A DNA stretch of 64,000 bases from assembly GCA_963676345.2 (NCBI GenBank), contig CAXXTS010000006.1, positions 1 to 64,000 on the forward strand, in the 5' to 3' direction. Shown here one piece after another: positions 52,566 through 62,112 of this stretch. The stretch is from G963665925 sp963676345. GTDB lineage: Bacteria; Bacillota; Clostridia; Peptostreptococcales; Acidaminobacteraceae. A program made the translations under genes and the position numbers. The notes below the pieces were generated by a model. It had not been told where the DNA came from. It made no database searches and saw nothing but the letters and a program-made list of their open reading frames with translations. The first letter of the stretch is position 1. Each line of letters opens with the position of its first letter.

Positions 52566-53380
52566 TATTTTGTTCCTCCCATTTTGATGGTAACCGTTTC
52601 AGCAACAGGACAGCTCTCTTGAGAGGTACAGGCATAACAGCTGATACACTGAGCGTTTTTAACCGCTGTTGTGTGTTCTACATCAATATCCATGGGACAA
52701 GCATGGGTACACTTATGGCAAGAAATACAAGTATTCGGGTTCCGCTTTATGCCGAGAAGTCGAAATTTGTTTGTAAATCCCAGAAGTGCCCCAAATGGAC
52801 ACAGGTATTTGCACCATGGTCGCTGTATGAAAAGCGAGAGCACGAGGGTCAAGATGAGTATAGCAATAGCACTGAGTGCAACTTCACCTGACCAGAAATT
52901 GAAAAGGGCATAATAAGGGTCGTAGTTTGCAAAAATAAGCTGACCACTTACAGCTGTTACATAGAGAACCCAAAGCAGGACACCGTAGCGTAAATACCGA
53001 AGGGTGTGGTCCAGCTTTTTAGGAAGACGGACACGACCATAAAGCCCTAGTTTTTTGCCGAGTCCAGAAACCCATTGCTGCACAGTCCCCAGTGGACAGA
53101 CCCACCCGCAGAATACAGGCCCAAATAGAATGGATAAAAAGAGTGTGGCAGCAAAGAGTACCATAGCAGATGCGTGTATTTTACTCACAAAAGTGCCGGT
53201 AGTAATGAGTTTATAAAAGCTGACGACAGCGCCAAACGGACAAAGGGCATGAATGGATGCGCTCTCTATAAGGGGCAGTGCCTTACCAGACTCTTCGAGT
53301 GTATGGCTGATTGCTGTGAGCAAAATCAGCAGAAAAAATACCGTTTGAACCATGTAACGCAGTTTAAGTTTTTTTCGCAT
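52565..53380 (-). CDS. NapH/MauN-like membrane polyferredoxin
   Basis: A 271-residue membrane protein with about five helices, two Cys motifs of the NapH/NosR type (CGWVCPLG near residue 95 and CKYLCPFG near 195) and two C-terminal 4Fe-4S sets (CISCHKCTHACP and CISCYACTSQESCP). It moves electrons across or along the membrane, from quinol or a flavoprotein to a partner outside. In this setting, with only one helical partner and no nitrate, nitrous oxide or methylamine genes, its electron acceptor is unknown. AGGAGG lies before ATG 53380; transcribed divergently from the next gene. Confidence 0.9.
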   Translation of the reverse strand: MRKKLKLRYMVQTVFFLLILLTAISHTLEESGKALPLIESASIHALCPFGAVVSFYKLITTGTFVSKIHASAMVLFAATLFLSILFGPVFCGWVCPLGTVQQWVSGLGKKLGLYGRVRLPKKLDHTLRYLRYGVLLWVLYVTAVSGQLIFANYDPYYALFNFWSGEVALSAIAILILTLVLSLFIQRPWCKYLCPFGALLGFTNKFRLLGIKRNPNTCISCHKCTHACPMDIDVEHTTAVKNAQCISCYACTSQESCPVAETVTIKMGGTK

Positions 53381-53564
53381 AGAATCCTCCTTTTTATTAA
53401 GTATAATATGCCCACTTTATGGCAGTTGTGTGACAGGAAAGTTGTGAATTAAGAAAACTTTATAAAAAACATATGTCCATAAACAAAGATATTGATTCTA
53501 TCTATTTCTTAAAGCTGATGTTTTCGATATACTAATGAAGAAAATATTACACAGGAGGTGTGCT

Positions 53565-53975
53565 GTGAACAATCAAACAAAAAAGGGGCTCCTATATGTG
53601 TTGATTATTGCACTGGGAATGGCAGCAGCCATCGGGGGATACATATATGCAAAATTAGAAATTCAAACCATGCTTTCTGGATTTCAGCAAACCTACGATG
53701 GGCATATAGAAGGGCTTAATGCACAAATTGAGGCCACACGCTTAGACATTGAAAACTTAAGTGCAGATGTAAAGGCTCTGAATATTGAGCTTGAAACTTA
53801 TAATGATGGACTTGGAGAGATGCTATCTCATCTCGATCAGATTGATACCAACATTATCGGTTCGGAAGAGGTTCAGCTGGAAATAAGTGCCTATCTGGAT
53901 GAACTCGATGAAAGGCTCACTGAACTTAGACGTAGCCTTAAAACACTAGAGGTGGCGCCTGATGAAAGCAATTAG
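53565..53975 (+). CDS. Single-helix membrane protein with coiled coil
   Basis: A 136-residue protein: one membrane helix (GLLYVLIIALGMAAAIGGYIYA) and then a continuous coiled coil (GLNAQIEATRLDIENLSADVKALNIELE) outside. The GTG at 53565 is chosen as start because AGGAGG lies six bases upstream; ATG 53535 has no ribosome site. It overlaps the glycosidase-domain gene by 14 bases, so both are coupled. It may be a scaffold or partner of that wall protein. I do not recognise a family. Confidence 0.7.
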   Translation: MNNQTKKGLLYVLIIALGMAAAIGGYIYAKLEIQTMLSGFQQTYDGHIEGLNAQIEATRLDIENLSADVKALNIELETYNDGLGEMLSHLDQIDTNIIGSEEVQLEISAYLDELDERLTELRRSLKTLEVAPDESN

Positions 53976-55026
53976 GCTATTAGCGGGTTTTGTGCTCGTT
54001 ATAGCATTTATGATACTCGGAATGACAGCCGCCCTGGTTGGGGCGAGGCAAGATGCCCATCTTGAAACCAAACCCGTGGCTGGTTTAGAAAAAAATGAAA
54101 TGAATGTCGGAACTGTGACAGACTCAGCCATTGAGATTGCAGCACTCGCTGAGCGTATAGACAAGGTGACAGAGGACTACATGCACACTTTCTTTGGACA
54201 GTCTATGACCCTTGAAAAAGAGATAAAGCGCAGTGAAAAGCAGCAAGACCTATCGGATGATATTTATGAGCAAAAGATCATGAGACTTTTGGGTCAACCA
54301 GTTAGCACTTATAGAAGTCCACAAGTTGAGATCAAACTCTTTGAGCTTAAAGAGTTTGATTACCGAGGCTATATGGCAAAGGTAAAGGTATTTGATCCTG
54401 AAGCAATCGAAGTGGTTTTAGCAGATGATGAAATTGGGGGCTTTGAGACCACTTCAAGTATGGCCAGAAGAAAGCGGGCCATGCTTGCCATAAATGGTGG
54501 GGGATTTGGGAGCAGCCGTTCTGAATCAGGACTCGTTTCCAGTATGATTGGAGGAACCGTTTCAAAAGGTGAAATTATCCAGCCCTTCATCCCTAAAAAT
54601 GAACCCCTCTTCTTTGCAGGTGTTGATTTTGAGGGACGTGTTATTGGGACGATTCCAGCCTCGCAAAGTGATGTCGATGCGCTTGCGCCCAAAGAAGGGG
54701 TGAGCTTTGTACCCGTTCTACTTCAGAAGGGATTGGTACAGAAGCTTCCAAATGCCTGGGCAAATACCAAGCACCCGCGGACCATTCTAGGACGTTATGC
54801 CAATGATGACCTCTTGCTCATTGTGGTAGATGGTCGTCAGGCTTATTGGAGTAAAGGCGTTACACTTGAGAGATTGCAGGAAAAGCTCAGCATATTGGGC
54901 GTGCAAGATGCCTATAATTTGGATGGTGGTGGATCGAGTACGCTCTATTATAATGGGCGTGTACTCAACAAGCCATCAGATGGCAATGAGAGGCCCGTTG
55001 CAAACGCAATAATCATCAAGCCATAA
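53962..55026 (+). CDS. Phosphodiester glycosidase (NAGPA/DUF2233) domain protein, membrane-anchored
   Basis: A 354-residue protein with an N-terminal anchor helix (LLAGFVLVIAFMILGMTAALVGA), a helical stretch, and a NAGPA domain from about 115 to the end. Motifs: MAKVKVFDPEAIEVVLA, LAINGGGFG (conserved NGGxF), TKHPRTILGRYANDDLLLIVVDGRQ (RTxIG and DGR) and the terminal active-site motif AYNLDGGGSSTLYYNGRVLN. Proteins with this domain act on glycan phosphodiesters in exopolysaccharide or wall teichoic-type polymers. The exact bond is unknown. Confidence 0.88.
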   Translation: MKAIRLLAGFVLVIAFMILGMTAALVGARQDAHLETKPVAGLEKNEMNVGTVTDSAIEIAALAERIDKVTEDYMHTFFGQSMTLEKEIKRSEKQQDLSDDIYEQKIMRLLGQPVSTYRSPQVEIKLFELKEFDYRGYMAKVKVFDPEAIEVVLADDEIGGFETTSSMARRKRAMLAINGGGFGSSRSESGLVSSMIGGTVSKGEIIQPFIPKNEPLFFAGVDFEGRVIGTIPASQSDVDALAPKEGVSFVPVLLQKGLVQKLPNAWANTKHPRTILGRYANDDLLLIVVDGRQAYWSKGVTLERLQEKLSILGVQDAYNLDGGGSSTLYYNGRVLNKPSDGNERPVANAIIIKP

Positions 55027-55175
55027 GATCAGCTTGCATCTGGAGAGGTTCTGTCGCATTTGCAGTACTTATGTCTAATAAAGCGAGCAAACCGAATTGA
55101 GTAAGATGGTGTATGGTTTTAAAAGCACTATATTGAAGGTCGCTAAAAGCAGATTATATAAAGTGAGGAAAAGAT

Positions 55176-55385
55176 ATGTTTAATGAACTGGAGCGCTCAA
55201 TTTTAGAAGAACTGGTGACAAAAGAACTGGAGCGGATTAAAAGGGATTTTGTGGATATGGACAGTATCGGAGACAGTTTTTTTATCAATGAAGGCTTGCT
55301 GTTTGAAAACATGCATGTTAGAAAGAAGTTGGAAGGACGCGTTGCGGCCTTGGAACAAATTAAATCCAAAATCAAAGACATATGA
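55176..55385 (+). CDS. Small conserved-looking helical protein
   Basis: A 69-residue, highly helical and charged protein (MFNELERSILEELVTKELER start; RKKLEGRVAALEQIKSKI end). GTGAGGAAAAG lies upstream of ATG and a strong terminator follows, so it is a real single gene. Function unknown. Confidence 0.7.
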   Translation: MFNELERSILEELVTKELERIKRDFVDMDSIGDSFFINEGLLFENMHVRKKLEGRVAALEQIKSKIKDI

Positions 55386-55402
55386 TTTTAATCGTATAAG
55401 CG

Positions 55403-55441
55403 CCTATATCTGGTGGGAAAGTCCAGATATAGGTTTTTTTT
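55403..55441 (+). terminator. Intrinsic terminator
   Basis: Perfect 11-bp stem CCTATATCTGG / CCAGATATAGG with eight T. Confidence 0.92.
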
Positions 55442-55820
55442 ATGTCCAAATCTTGTAGAAATACCATTACTTCGATTTGCAAATTAATTGAGAGGTGTAT
55501 CAAAATGCACAATTTTCTAATTATTTAGACTTATTAAAGAAGTTGAATATTGACGTATTTTTTTGATTTATTCATGTAAAATTATGTCTGTTAGAGAAAA
55601 ATGTAAACGAGCTGTAATAAAAATATATGTATCGAGATTGTATACAATAATGCGATATGAAATTATTGAATTGGAAATTTTCAATTTTGATAATTTTATA
55701 ACAAAGCATGGCATCATTTATTTTTCTTATGATAAGACAATACAGCTGGTTTACAAATCAAAGTGAGTGGCTTGCATTTACAAATGCAGGTTAAGTTGAT
55801 TTACGAAAAGGAGTGTTAGA
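55442..55820. other. AT-rich intergenic stretch
   Basis: A 67-codon ORF at 55563 has no ribosome site and looks random. A small palindrome TGCATTTACAAATGCA lies at about 55774-55789, 30 bases before the symporter gene, and may be regulatory. Nothing else is supportable. Confidence 0.45.
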
Positions 55821-57188
55821 ATGGCGAACTTGAGCAGCGGTTCAGGACGTGACCAGTGGGGGTCTAAACTTGGCTTCATCATGGCAGCGGCGGGATCAGC
55901 AGTAGGGTTAGGGAACCTTTGGAAATTCCCATATGTAGCAGGCAAGAACGGTGGCGGCGCCTTTGTTATGGTTTATTTTGTCATGTTGTTTCTTGTGGGA
56001 TTCACACTCATGCTTGCAGAGCTTGTTCTGGGGAGAAATACAAAGCTCAATGCAATTGGGGCTTACAGAAAAATCAGTAAGAAATGGGCTTGGGTAGGGG
56101 GCCTTGGCATTGCAACGGGTTTCATGATTTTGTCTTACTACAGTGTTATTGGCGGTTGGGTTATTAAGTACCTGATTACGGCAATAACAGGCGGTTTAAA
56201 TGTAAACGACGCAGTGGTGCTTGGCGGTATGTTTGATACAGTTGTTTCATCGACGGGCAGCGCCATTTTCTTCCACGGTGTATTTATGCTTGCAACACTG
56301 GCCATAGTACTTGGTGGTGTTGGCGGTGGTATTGAAAAAGCGAGCAAGGTAATGATGCCTGCACTTTTTCTCATCATTATTCTGCTGGCAATTAGAGGCT
56401 GTACACTGCCTGGAGCCATGGAAGGCATAAAGTACCTGCTGGTTCCCGACTTCTCCATGCTGTCAATGAGTGTGGTTCTAAATGCACTTGGGCAGGTATT
56501 CTTCTCTCTGAGTTTAGGGATGGGCTGTATGATTACTTACGGTAGCTACTTGCCGGACTCTGAGAATATTCCACAGAGTGCAACAATCATTCCACTTTTA
56601 GATACGGGTGTTGCTCTTCTTGCGGGTCTTGCGACACTACCGGCAGTATTTGCATTCGGATTTGAACCAGCTGCAGGACCAGGGCTGATGTTCGTTACAC
56701 TGCCAGCGGTATTTGCTTCTATGCCGATGGGGATGGTCTTTAGCACCCTCTTCTTTATTTTAGTGCTGTTTGCGGCACTTTCATCTTCAATTTCACTGCT
56801 TGAAGTTTGTGTTTCTTATGCAGTGGATGAGTACGGTCTAAATAGGAAACCAGCAACTTGGTTGCTTGGGTTTGGCACCTTTGCAGTAGGGATACCATCT
56901 GCCCTTTCCTTCGGTCTTTTATCCGAAGTGAAAATTCTATTTGGAATGAACTATTTTGATCTGTTCGATTTTATGACATCCAATGTTATGCTGCCACTTG
57001 GCGGACTCCTGCTTTGTATTTTCGTAGGCTGGGTCTGGGGAACAGACAAAGCTGTCAACGAAGCATCAAATGGCGGAAGCCTCTCGTTCGGACTGGCACC
57101 ATTCTGGTCCTTCCTTGTTAAGTTTGTAGGCCCAGTAGCCATTACAGTGGTATTTATTAACTCTATTTGGGGCTTTATTGCCGGATAG
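55821..57188 (+). CDS. Sodium-dependent transporter, NSS (SNF) family
   Basis: A 455-residue membrane symporter with 11-12 helices. The first helix carries the NSS sodium-site signature MAAAGSAVGLGNLWKFPYVAGKNGGGAF; unwound helix 6 region SLSLGMGCMITYGSYL also matches. Bacterial members import amino acids or related compounds with Na+; the substrate here is unknown. AAAGGAG precedes ATG; a terminator follows. Confidence 0.94.
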   Translation: MANLSSGSGRDQWGSKLGFIMAAAGSAVGLGNLWKFPYVAGKNGGGAFVMVYFVMLFLVGFTLMLAELVLGRNTKLNAIGAYRKISKKWAWVGGLGIATGFMILSYYSVIGGWVIKYLITAITGGLNVNDAVVLGGMFDTVVSSTGSAIFFHGVFMLATLAIVLGGVGGGIEKASKVMMPALFLIIILLAIRGCTLPGAMEGIKYLLVPDFSMLSMSVVLNALGQVFFSLSLGMGCMITYGSYLPDSENIPQSATIIPLLDTGVALLAGLATLPAVFAFGFEPAAGPGLMFVTLPAVFASMPMGMVFSTLFFILVLFAALSSSISLLEVCVSYAVDEYGLNRKPATWLLGFGTFAVGIPSALSFGLLSEVKILFGMNYFDLFDFMTSNVMLPLGGLLLCIFVGWVWGTDKAVNEASNGGSLSFGLAPFWSFLVKFVGPVAITVVFINSIWGFIAG

Positions 57189-57228
57189 GTAGGGCACGAA
57201 TAAGATACAGACCAATAGGTTTGATAAT

Positions 57229-57272
57229 AAAAGGTGACCATCGTGTTAACACGAATGGTCACCTTTTCATTT
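57229..57272 (+). terminator. Intrinsic terminator
   Basis: AAAAGGTGACCAT...GTG / CAC...ATGGTCACCTTTT, a 16-bp stem with a one-base bulge and a short T tail. Confidence 0.85.
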
Positions 57273-57717
57273 TCAACGCCCTTGGGCGCGACTAGCGACC
57301 AAGGAAAGTGGAACTTGCATGGTCTCGTAGCGTTGACTTTATAAACGACCAAAGCGGCCGAAGGGTGCATGTCTTAGACTCTTGACTTTATTAACAATCT
57401 CAGACAAGTGGCACATATATGATCTTATATTTTTTTTGCAAGAAGTTTGAGTATGCAGTGCTTTTACAAGTGATTGAGAACGTGGACACTGTGGGTATAC
57501 AGAAAAAGGATTGAAAAACATAAAAATAATCCTGTACATTAAAAAATATTAAACGTAAAGCAGGAAGATTGCAGGCCTATATCGAAAGTATGGTTCAGTG
57601 AGAAATGAATTTAAGTTTATTTAGGTGTAATGGAATCAATAAAAAAGGAATCATTGAAAGTACATTTATAAAGTTTAATCCAATAGGCAGCCAAGTTAGG
57701 GTAAAAAAAGAAGAGAA
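57273..57717. other. Gene-free stretch
   Basis: No ORF with a ribosome site on either strand; the short minus-strand ORFs run antisense through the symporter terminator. GTTGACTTTATAAACGACC and CTTGACTTTATTAAC (57340 and 57380 areas) are short similar segments. No clear promoter of the peptidase gene found. Confidence 0.4.
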
Positions 57718-59757
57718 ATGAGGGGTACAGTGCAAAAGCATCCACTATTTGAGAATCGAAATGAAGAATTTGAAGGCGTTTTAGACCAGCAGCTTCTTGC
57801 TTTAAAATCCATACTAAAGGAGTCGAGAAGACAGTCTGGCCCATATGCATCCTTTTTTAAGCAAGGTGCAGAACGTCTTTTAGACGTTCTAAAATTTAAG
57901 GAGCATCTTGAGGACGAAAACCGTATAGAAATGAGTTTACAGTCATTGGCCCATGAAAACCATGCAATTTACGAGGAGCTCTTTGACAAGCAGTATTCTG
58001 CAAGTTTAGCTAATCCAGTTGTATGTGTAGATCTGTTTGGGCAGACGACAGGACAATTCTTAGGATTTGTCTATAAGAAGTGCCGCGACTGCTATACTTA
58101 TGTTTTTCAGGGCAAGTATTTCAGGGTATCCGGTGTGATTGACCTCTTTATCAAAACTTATGAAGCCTTAAAAACCCATGACTTAGAAGGGCTCAGAGCC
58201 AGTATTAAAGCTTTTGCAAAGGAAGATATACAGTATGGTTCTGAGACCTATGCAGTGGAAACTTACGGTGGGCAGAACAGACGTCTGACACGGATTGTTA
58301 AAGAGGCAGATCTAGACAGCCCTCGTTACCTGTATGATTTGGGCATTTATGTGTCTGAGCATGAACTGCGTACCCATGCCTTTATGAAAGATTACCCAGA
58401 GGCACAAGTTGAAGAGCTTGCTCAGGTGATTGTAAATGCCTATATTGAAGGTTTTAGAAGAGACGGAAAGGATATTTCTCTGCGTCACCGCGTGCGTGTG
58501 ATTGCAGTTGCAGGTCAGGAACGGCTCACACGCCGAATTTTACAAGTGCTTGAGGACAATAATCTCGATGGGTTTATTGACCAGTTTGAATCGACCGCTG
58601 TAAACGAGCAGTACGCTTATGACCATAAGTTTGACATGGCTCTTTATCTGGATGAAGCCATGCTGGACTACTATAAGAAATCACGTGAAAGTCTTTGTGA
58701 AGCACAAAAGAGCGTTCTGGAAGACTATTCTGGCATCCTATACATTGAAAAGTTTGGCGAAAATCCATTTTCTCCGGTTTCCAACACGGCGCGTATTGTT
58801 TTAAAGGATGAACAGCAGTCTTTATATCAGGAAATGATGCGTTCTGCACGGATTCTTATTGAAAAGTATATTCCTGAATCGGAAAGAAGCTTCTGTATTG
58901 TGGCTTTTCCATCCCCAGAAATCGGACCGGACTTTGAAGCTATTTTCGAGGACACAGCAAGAATCAACCTGCTAAGCAGTGAAGCTTATGAGCCTATTCA
59001 AAAGTGCCTGACCGATGCGCTTGATCTTGGAACACAGGTACATGTACTCGGCAAGGGGACCAATCGTACCGACATCAAAGTGGCCCTGAACAAGCTGGAG
59101 GATACTCAAAAGCAAACCAATTTTGTAAATTGTGTGGCAGATGTGAACATTCCACTGGGTGAGGTCTTTACATCTCCAGTACTCAAAGGAACCAGTGGCC
59201 TGCTTCATCTGGAAAAAGTCTATTTAGATGGTTTTAGCTATGTGGACTTGGAGCTGGTCTTTGAAGACGGATACGTAACGGGCTACACTTGCAAGAACTT
59301 TGATGATGATGCGGAAAATAAAAAGTATATTCAAGAAAACCTGCTTTTTCCACACGATACCTTGCCACTGGGAGAGTTTGCAATTGGGACCAACACACTG
59401 GCTTATGTGATAGCTGAAAAATACCAGATTGTCGACAAACTGCCTATACTTATTGTAGAAAAGATGGGGCCGCACTTTGCAATCGGTGATACGTGTTTCT
59501 CCTTTGCTGAAGACATGCAGGTTTACAATGCCATTGACGGTAAGGAAATCATGGCAAAAGACAACGAAAAGTCTCTTCTAAGAAAGGAAGACATCAGCAA
59601 GGCATATACCAACCGACATACAGACATTACGCTGCCATATGACGGGATTGAAAAAATTGCTGTTATTCGGGAGGACGGCACAGAAATAGACATTATTAGA
59701 GAGGGTCGGTTTGTGCTGGAAGGTACAGAAGCATTAAATGAACCTCTAGATGCTTAA
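57718..59757 (+). CDS. M29-type aminopeptidase with long N-terminal extension
   Basis: A 679-residue protein. The C-terminal 300-plus residues match M29 (AmpS/PepS, aminopeptidase T) metalloproteases: VLGKGTNRTDIKVALN, VNIPLGEVFTSPV with metal-ligand Glu near residue 482, LGEFAIGTN with Glu near 552, and IVEKMGPHFAIGDT with Glu and His near 582-586. M29 enzymes usually have 370-415 residues, so about 270-300 residues at the N-terminus are extra; this part is helical and unrecognised. ATG 57718 has a weak GAAGAG site; GTG 57730 with GAGGGG is an alternative. Probably cytoplasmic. Confidence 0.82.
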   Translation: MRGTVQKHPLFENRNEEFEGVLDQQLLALKSILKESRRQSGPYASFFKQGAERLLDVLKFKEHLEDENRIEMSLQSLAHENHAIYEELFDKQYSASLANPVVCVDLFGQTTGQFLGFVYKKCRDCYTYVFQGKYFRVSGVIDLFIKTYEALKTHDLEGLRASIKAFAKEDIQYGSETYAVETYGGQNRRLTRIVKEADLDSPRYLYDLGIYVSEHELRTHAFMKDYPEAQVEELAQVIVNAYIEGFRRDGKDISLRHRVRVIAVAGQERLTRRILQVLEDNNLDGFIDQFESTAVNEQYAYDHKFDMALYLDEAMLDYYKKSRESLCEAQKSVLEDYSGILYIEKFGENPFSPVSNTARIVLKDEQQSLYQEMMRSARILIEKYIPESERSFCIVAFPSPEIGPDFEAIFEDTARINLLSSEAYEPIQKCLTDALDLGTQVHVLGKGTNRTDIKVALNKLEDTQKQTNFVNCVADVNIPLGEVFTSPVLKGTSGLLHLEKVYLDGFSYVDLELVFEDGYVTGYTCKNFDDDAENKKYIQENLLFPHDTLPLGEFAIGTNTLAYVIAEKYQIVDKLPILIVEKMGPHFAIGDTCFSFAEDMQVYNAIDGKEIMAKDNEKSLLRKEDISKAYTNRHTDITLPYDGIEKIAVIREDGTEIDIIREGRFVLEGTEALNEPLDA

Positions 59758-59832
59758 ATCCAAGATTTAAGAAAAAGAGGCTGGGTATGTATTCCATATC
59801 AATCTCATAAGTCCCAAAAAAGGAGCGGTTAT

Positions 59833-60696
59833 ATGGACTACAATAGAAGCATGTTTCTAGAAGAAGTTGAACTTAATTTTGACCTGGAACGCATTAAGAA
59901 TTTATCGGTTTTTGATAAGTTTAAGTTTGATGATTATGTAACACTGATTTATCAAGAAGCGCTCTTCGCAGAAAAGGAAGGGATTCGGAATCTGGACAAG
60001 TCACCCAATTACACACGAAATAAAACCTACACCCTTTTTGCCATGCTGGCGGTCAACGGAACAAAAATTGAAGTTTTAACGGAAATCATTTTGAACTATG
60101 CCAGAAGCTTTGAAAAGAGTGACACCTACTACGCTAAAATCAGTATTATGGGCATTGGTCTTTTGATGATGATGCATGAGTACCCAGCTGACGCTATATT
60201 CAATTATCTGATGTTTTTGCTCGGACGAGACTTCCTACTTGATAATAAGAAGTATGATGGCTGTCCAGGCGCCTATGCAGAGGTGGAACTGGATCTGGTA
60301 GATGCGATTGAGTATAAGCCGTTTGAAGGCGAACTCAGAAAGCTTAAGTACGACCTGCTGGCGCTCTTGAAAGTATCCCACGAAAAAGGCAAGGCTTTTG
60401 TGTCAGATTTAATCAACAACCAATATGGAAATGATGAACTCAAGTTTTTCTTTAATATGATGGATGTGGATTCGCCCGAATTAGCGGCCTACCTCTATGA
60501 AGAGTTTATGATGAGCAACAGCCGTCACAGACGGGTACTTATTAGTGGGGCATATGCAATACTAAACAGATATGATGTTTTCTCAACACATTATATTTTC
60601 AATTCCATTATTGGAAAGTATTCAAGATATGACAAAGACTCCGGTGAAATTGAAGAAGAAGTGAAAGTGCACTTTGAGCGAATTTTAAAAGAATAA
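59833..60696 (+). CDS. Helical protein of unknown function
   Basis: A 287-residue protein, mainly amphipathic helices and acidic, with no signal peptide or catalytic motif I can identify. Phrases such as KISIMGIGLLMMMHEYPADAIFNYLMFLLGR may be packed helices instead of membrane segments. It follows the M29-type gene by 75 bases with AGGAGCGG upstream of ATG and probably shares its transcript. Function unknown; helical repeat (HEAT-like) folding is possible. Confidence 0.65.
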   Translation: MDYNRSMFLEEVELNFDLERIKNLSVFDKFKFDDYVTLIYQEALFAEKEGIRNLDKSPNYTRNKTYTLFAMLAVNGTKIEVLTEIILNYARSFEKSDTYYAKISIMGIGLLMMMHEYPADAIFNYLMFLLGRDFLLDNKKYDGCPGAYAEVELDLVDAIEYKPFEGELRKLKYDLLALLKVSHEKGKAFVSDLINNQYGNDELKFFFNMMDVDSPELAAYLYEEFMMSNSRHRRVLISGAYAILNRYDVFSTHYIFNSIIGKYSRYDKDSGEIEEEVKVHFERILKE

Positions 60697-60705
60697 GAGA
60701 ATGTT

Positions 60706-60738
60706 AAAGCGAGCAGCTCAGATGAGCTGCTCGCTTTG
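60706..60738. terminator. Bidirectional terminator between convergent operons
   Basis: Perfect 15-bp stem AAAGCGAGCAGCTCA / TGAGCTGCTCGCTTT with a two-base loop; weak T tails on both sides. Confidence 0.75.
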
Positions 60739-60804
60739 TGAATGTATAACCAATAGGTTGGAGAAGGAGGAGAATATTGATTATCCTATTTCAAATAAGA
60801 ATGA

Positions 60805-62112
60805 TCATTTCTTCGCTTCGTGGTACTTTCTCATGGCATGAAGGCCAAGAGATACACCAATGACACCGTAGGCAACGAATGCACGGAAGAACTCACCTAT
60901 TTGCGCATCGCCAAATAAGTTCTGTCCGGCCTTTGGAGAAACAATAAAGAGTGTATGGAAGAGGATGACACCCAGAATTGCCTGGCCAACGGTTGCGCGT
61001 GATACCGAAGCACCCCCAATGAGCAGGGCAGCTACAGAGAACATACCAATTTGTACGTGACTGCCGTATGTATTGAGTACACTCATATTTTGAAGGAATA
61101 TGATCTGCCCCCAAGCAGCAAGCACCATGGAGATCGTGATTGCAATAATACGAACCTTGTCTACGTGAATGCCAGATACCTGTGCAATATGCTGGTCATG
61201 TCCAACAGTTCTAAAATCTTGACCCATCTTGGTACGTACGATGACGATATTAAACACACACAGTGCGATAATGACAAGAGAGGTCACTACTGGAAGCTTT
61301 AGGTTTTTCATCATGGCAACTTGCAGTGGCAGGTCTGCACTGAACATAATCCAAGCGCTGACTGCAACGCCTGCTGCACATAGAACGATTGCAAATAGAC
61401 CTTTACGTTTGTCTGAGTCTGTTAAGTTAAGTGTCTTATTCACAAACAGCTTGTAAGTATAGAACACAATACCAAGCGCACAGCCTGCTAAGAGAACATA
61501 GAAGAATGGCCACTTAGCAAGACCGTCGAGGGCGTATTTAATGCCATTGTCACCTGACAGGTCGACCGTGTTACGGATGCCGACGCCTGAAGACATCATC
61601 ATGACTGGGTCACTAAAAGGAATAATGGTGCCCAGTGCAAATAGGAAAATGAACTGGTAAACACCGTTTGCAAAGAAGCCTGTAATCATAGACGCAATCA
61701 TTTCCTGACCGCGCGTCCTATTAAGCAGACGTCCAGTTAAAATACCGAAAACAATGGCAAAAGGCATAGCGATTGCAGCAGCAGCCAGAAAACCAGATAT
61801 GCCGCCAATACCCCAGTGGGTAATGAGTATAATTGCAAGCTGACCGGCCATAGCCCCGATGGTAATACTGAAGTTCAGTCCCATACCCGCAAGAACAGGA
61901 ATAAGCAGGGAAAGAACAAGGAAAGAGTTTCGCGTAATACGCGTTAGCAGTTCACTTACCAAAAAGAATGGTGGAAGCTGTGATAGCCATGCTCCGACAA
62001 TGCCAAGAATGACAAAGAGGATGGTAACGCTGTATCGAATAAGGAAACTCTTGAACCGCTGACCAAAAGGCTTGGTTTCTAGAGATGGAGTAACCGTCGT
62101 ATTTTGAGACAT
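60805..62112 (-). CDS. BMP-type (nucleoside/simple sugar) ABC transporter permease 2
   Basis: A 435-residue membrane permease with about ten helices, related to RbsC-like and YufQ-type permeases: GMGLNFSITIGAMAGQLAIILITHWG, QEMIASMITGFFANGVYQFI and IAQVSGIHVDKVRIIAITISM, the coupling loop. Longer than typical (300-320) because of an N-terminal cytoplasmic tail and a central loop. ATG overlaps the last base of the upstream gene's stop. Third gene of the minus-strand operon. Confidence 0.88.
   Translation of the reverse strand: MSQNTTVTPSLETKPFGQRFKSFLIRYSVTILFVILGIVGAWLSQLPPFFLVSELLTRITRNSFLVLSLLIPVLAGMGLNFSITIGAMAGQLAIILITHWGIGGISGFLAAAAIAMPFAIVFGILTGRLLNRTRGQEMIASMITGFFANGVYQFIFLFALGTIIPFSDPVMMMSSGVGIRNTVDLSGDNGIKYALDGLAKWPFFYVLLAGCALGIVFYTYKLFVNKTLNLTDSDKRKGLFAIVLCAAGVAVSAWIMFSADLPLQVAMMKNLKLPVVTSLVIIALCVFNIVIVRTKMGQDFRTVGHDQHIAQVSGIHVDKVRIIAITISMVLAAWGQIIFLQNMSVLNTYGSHVQIGMFSVAALLIGGASVSRATVGQAILGVILFHTLFIVSPKAGQNLFGDAQIGEFFRAFVAYGVIGVSLGLHAMRKYHEAKK

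Noticed and set aside
55563..55766. 67-codon ORF upstream of the symporter
   Set aside because: No ribosome site, AT-rich random composition, no terminator of its own.
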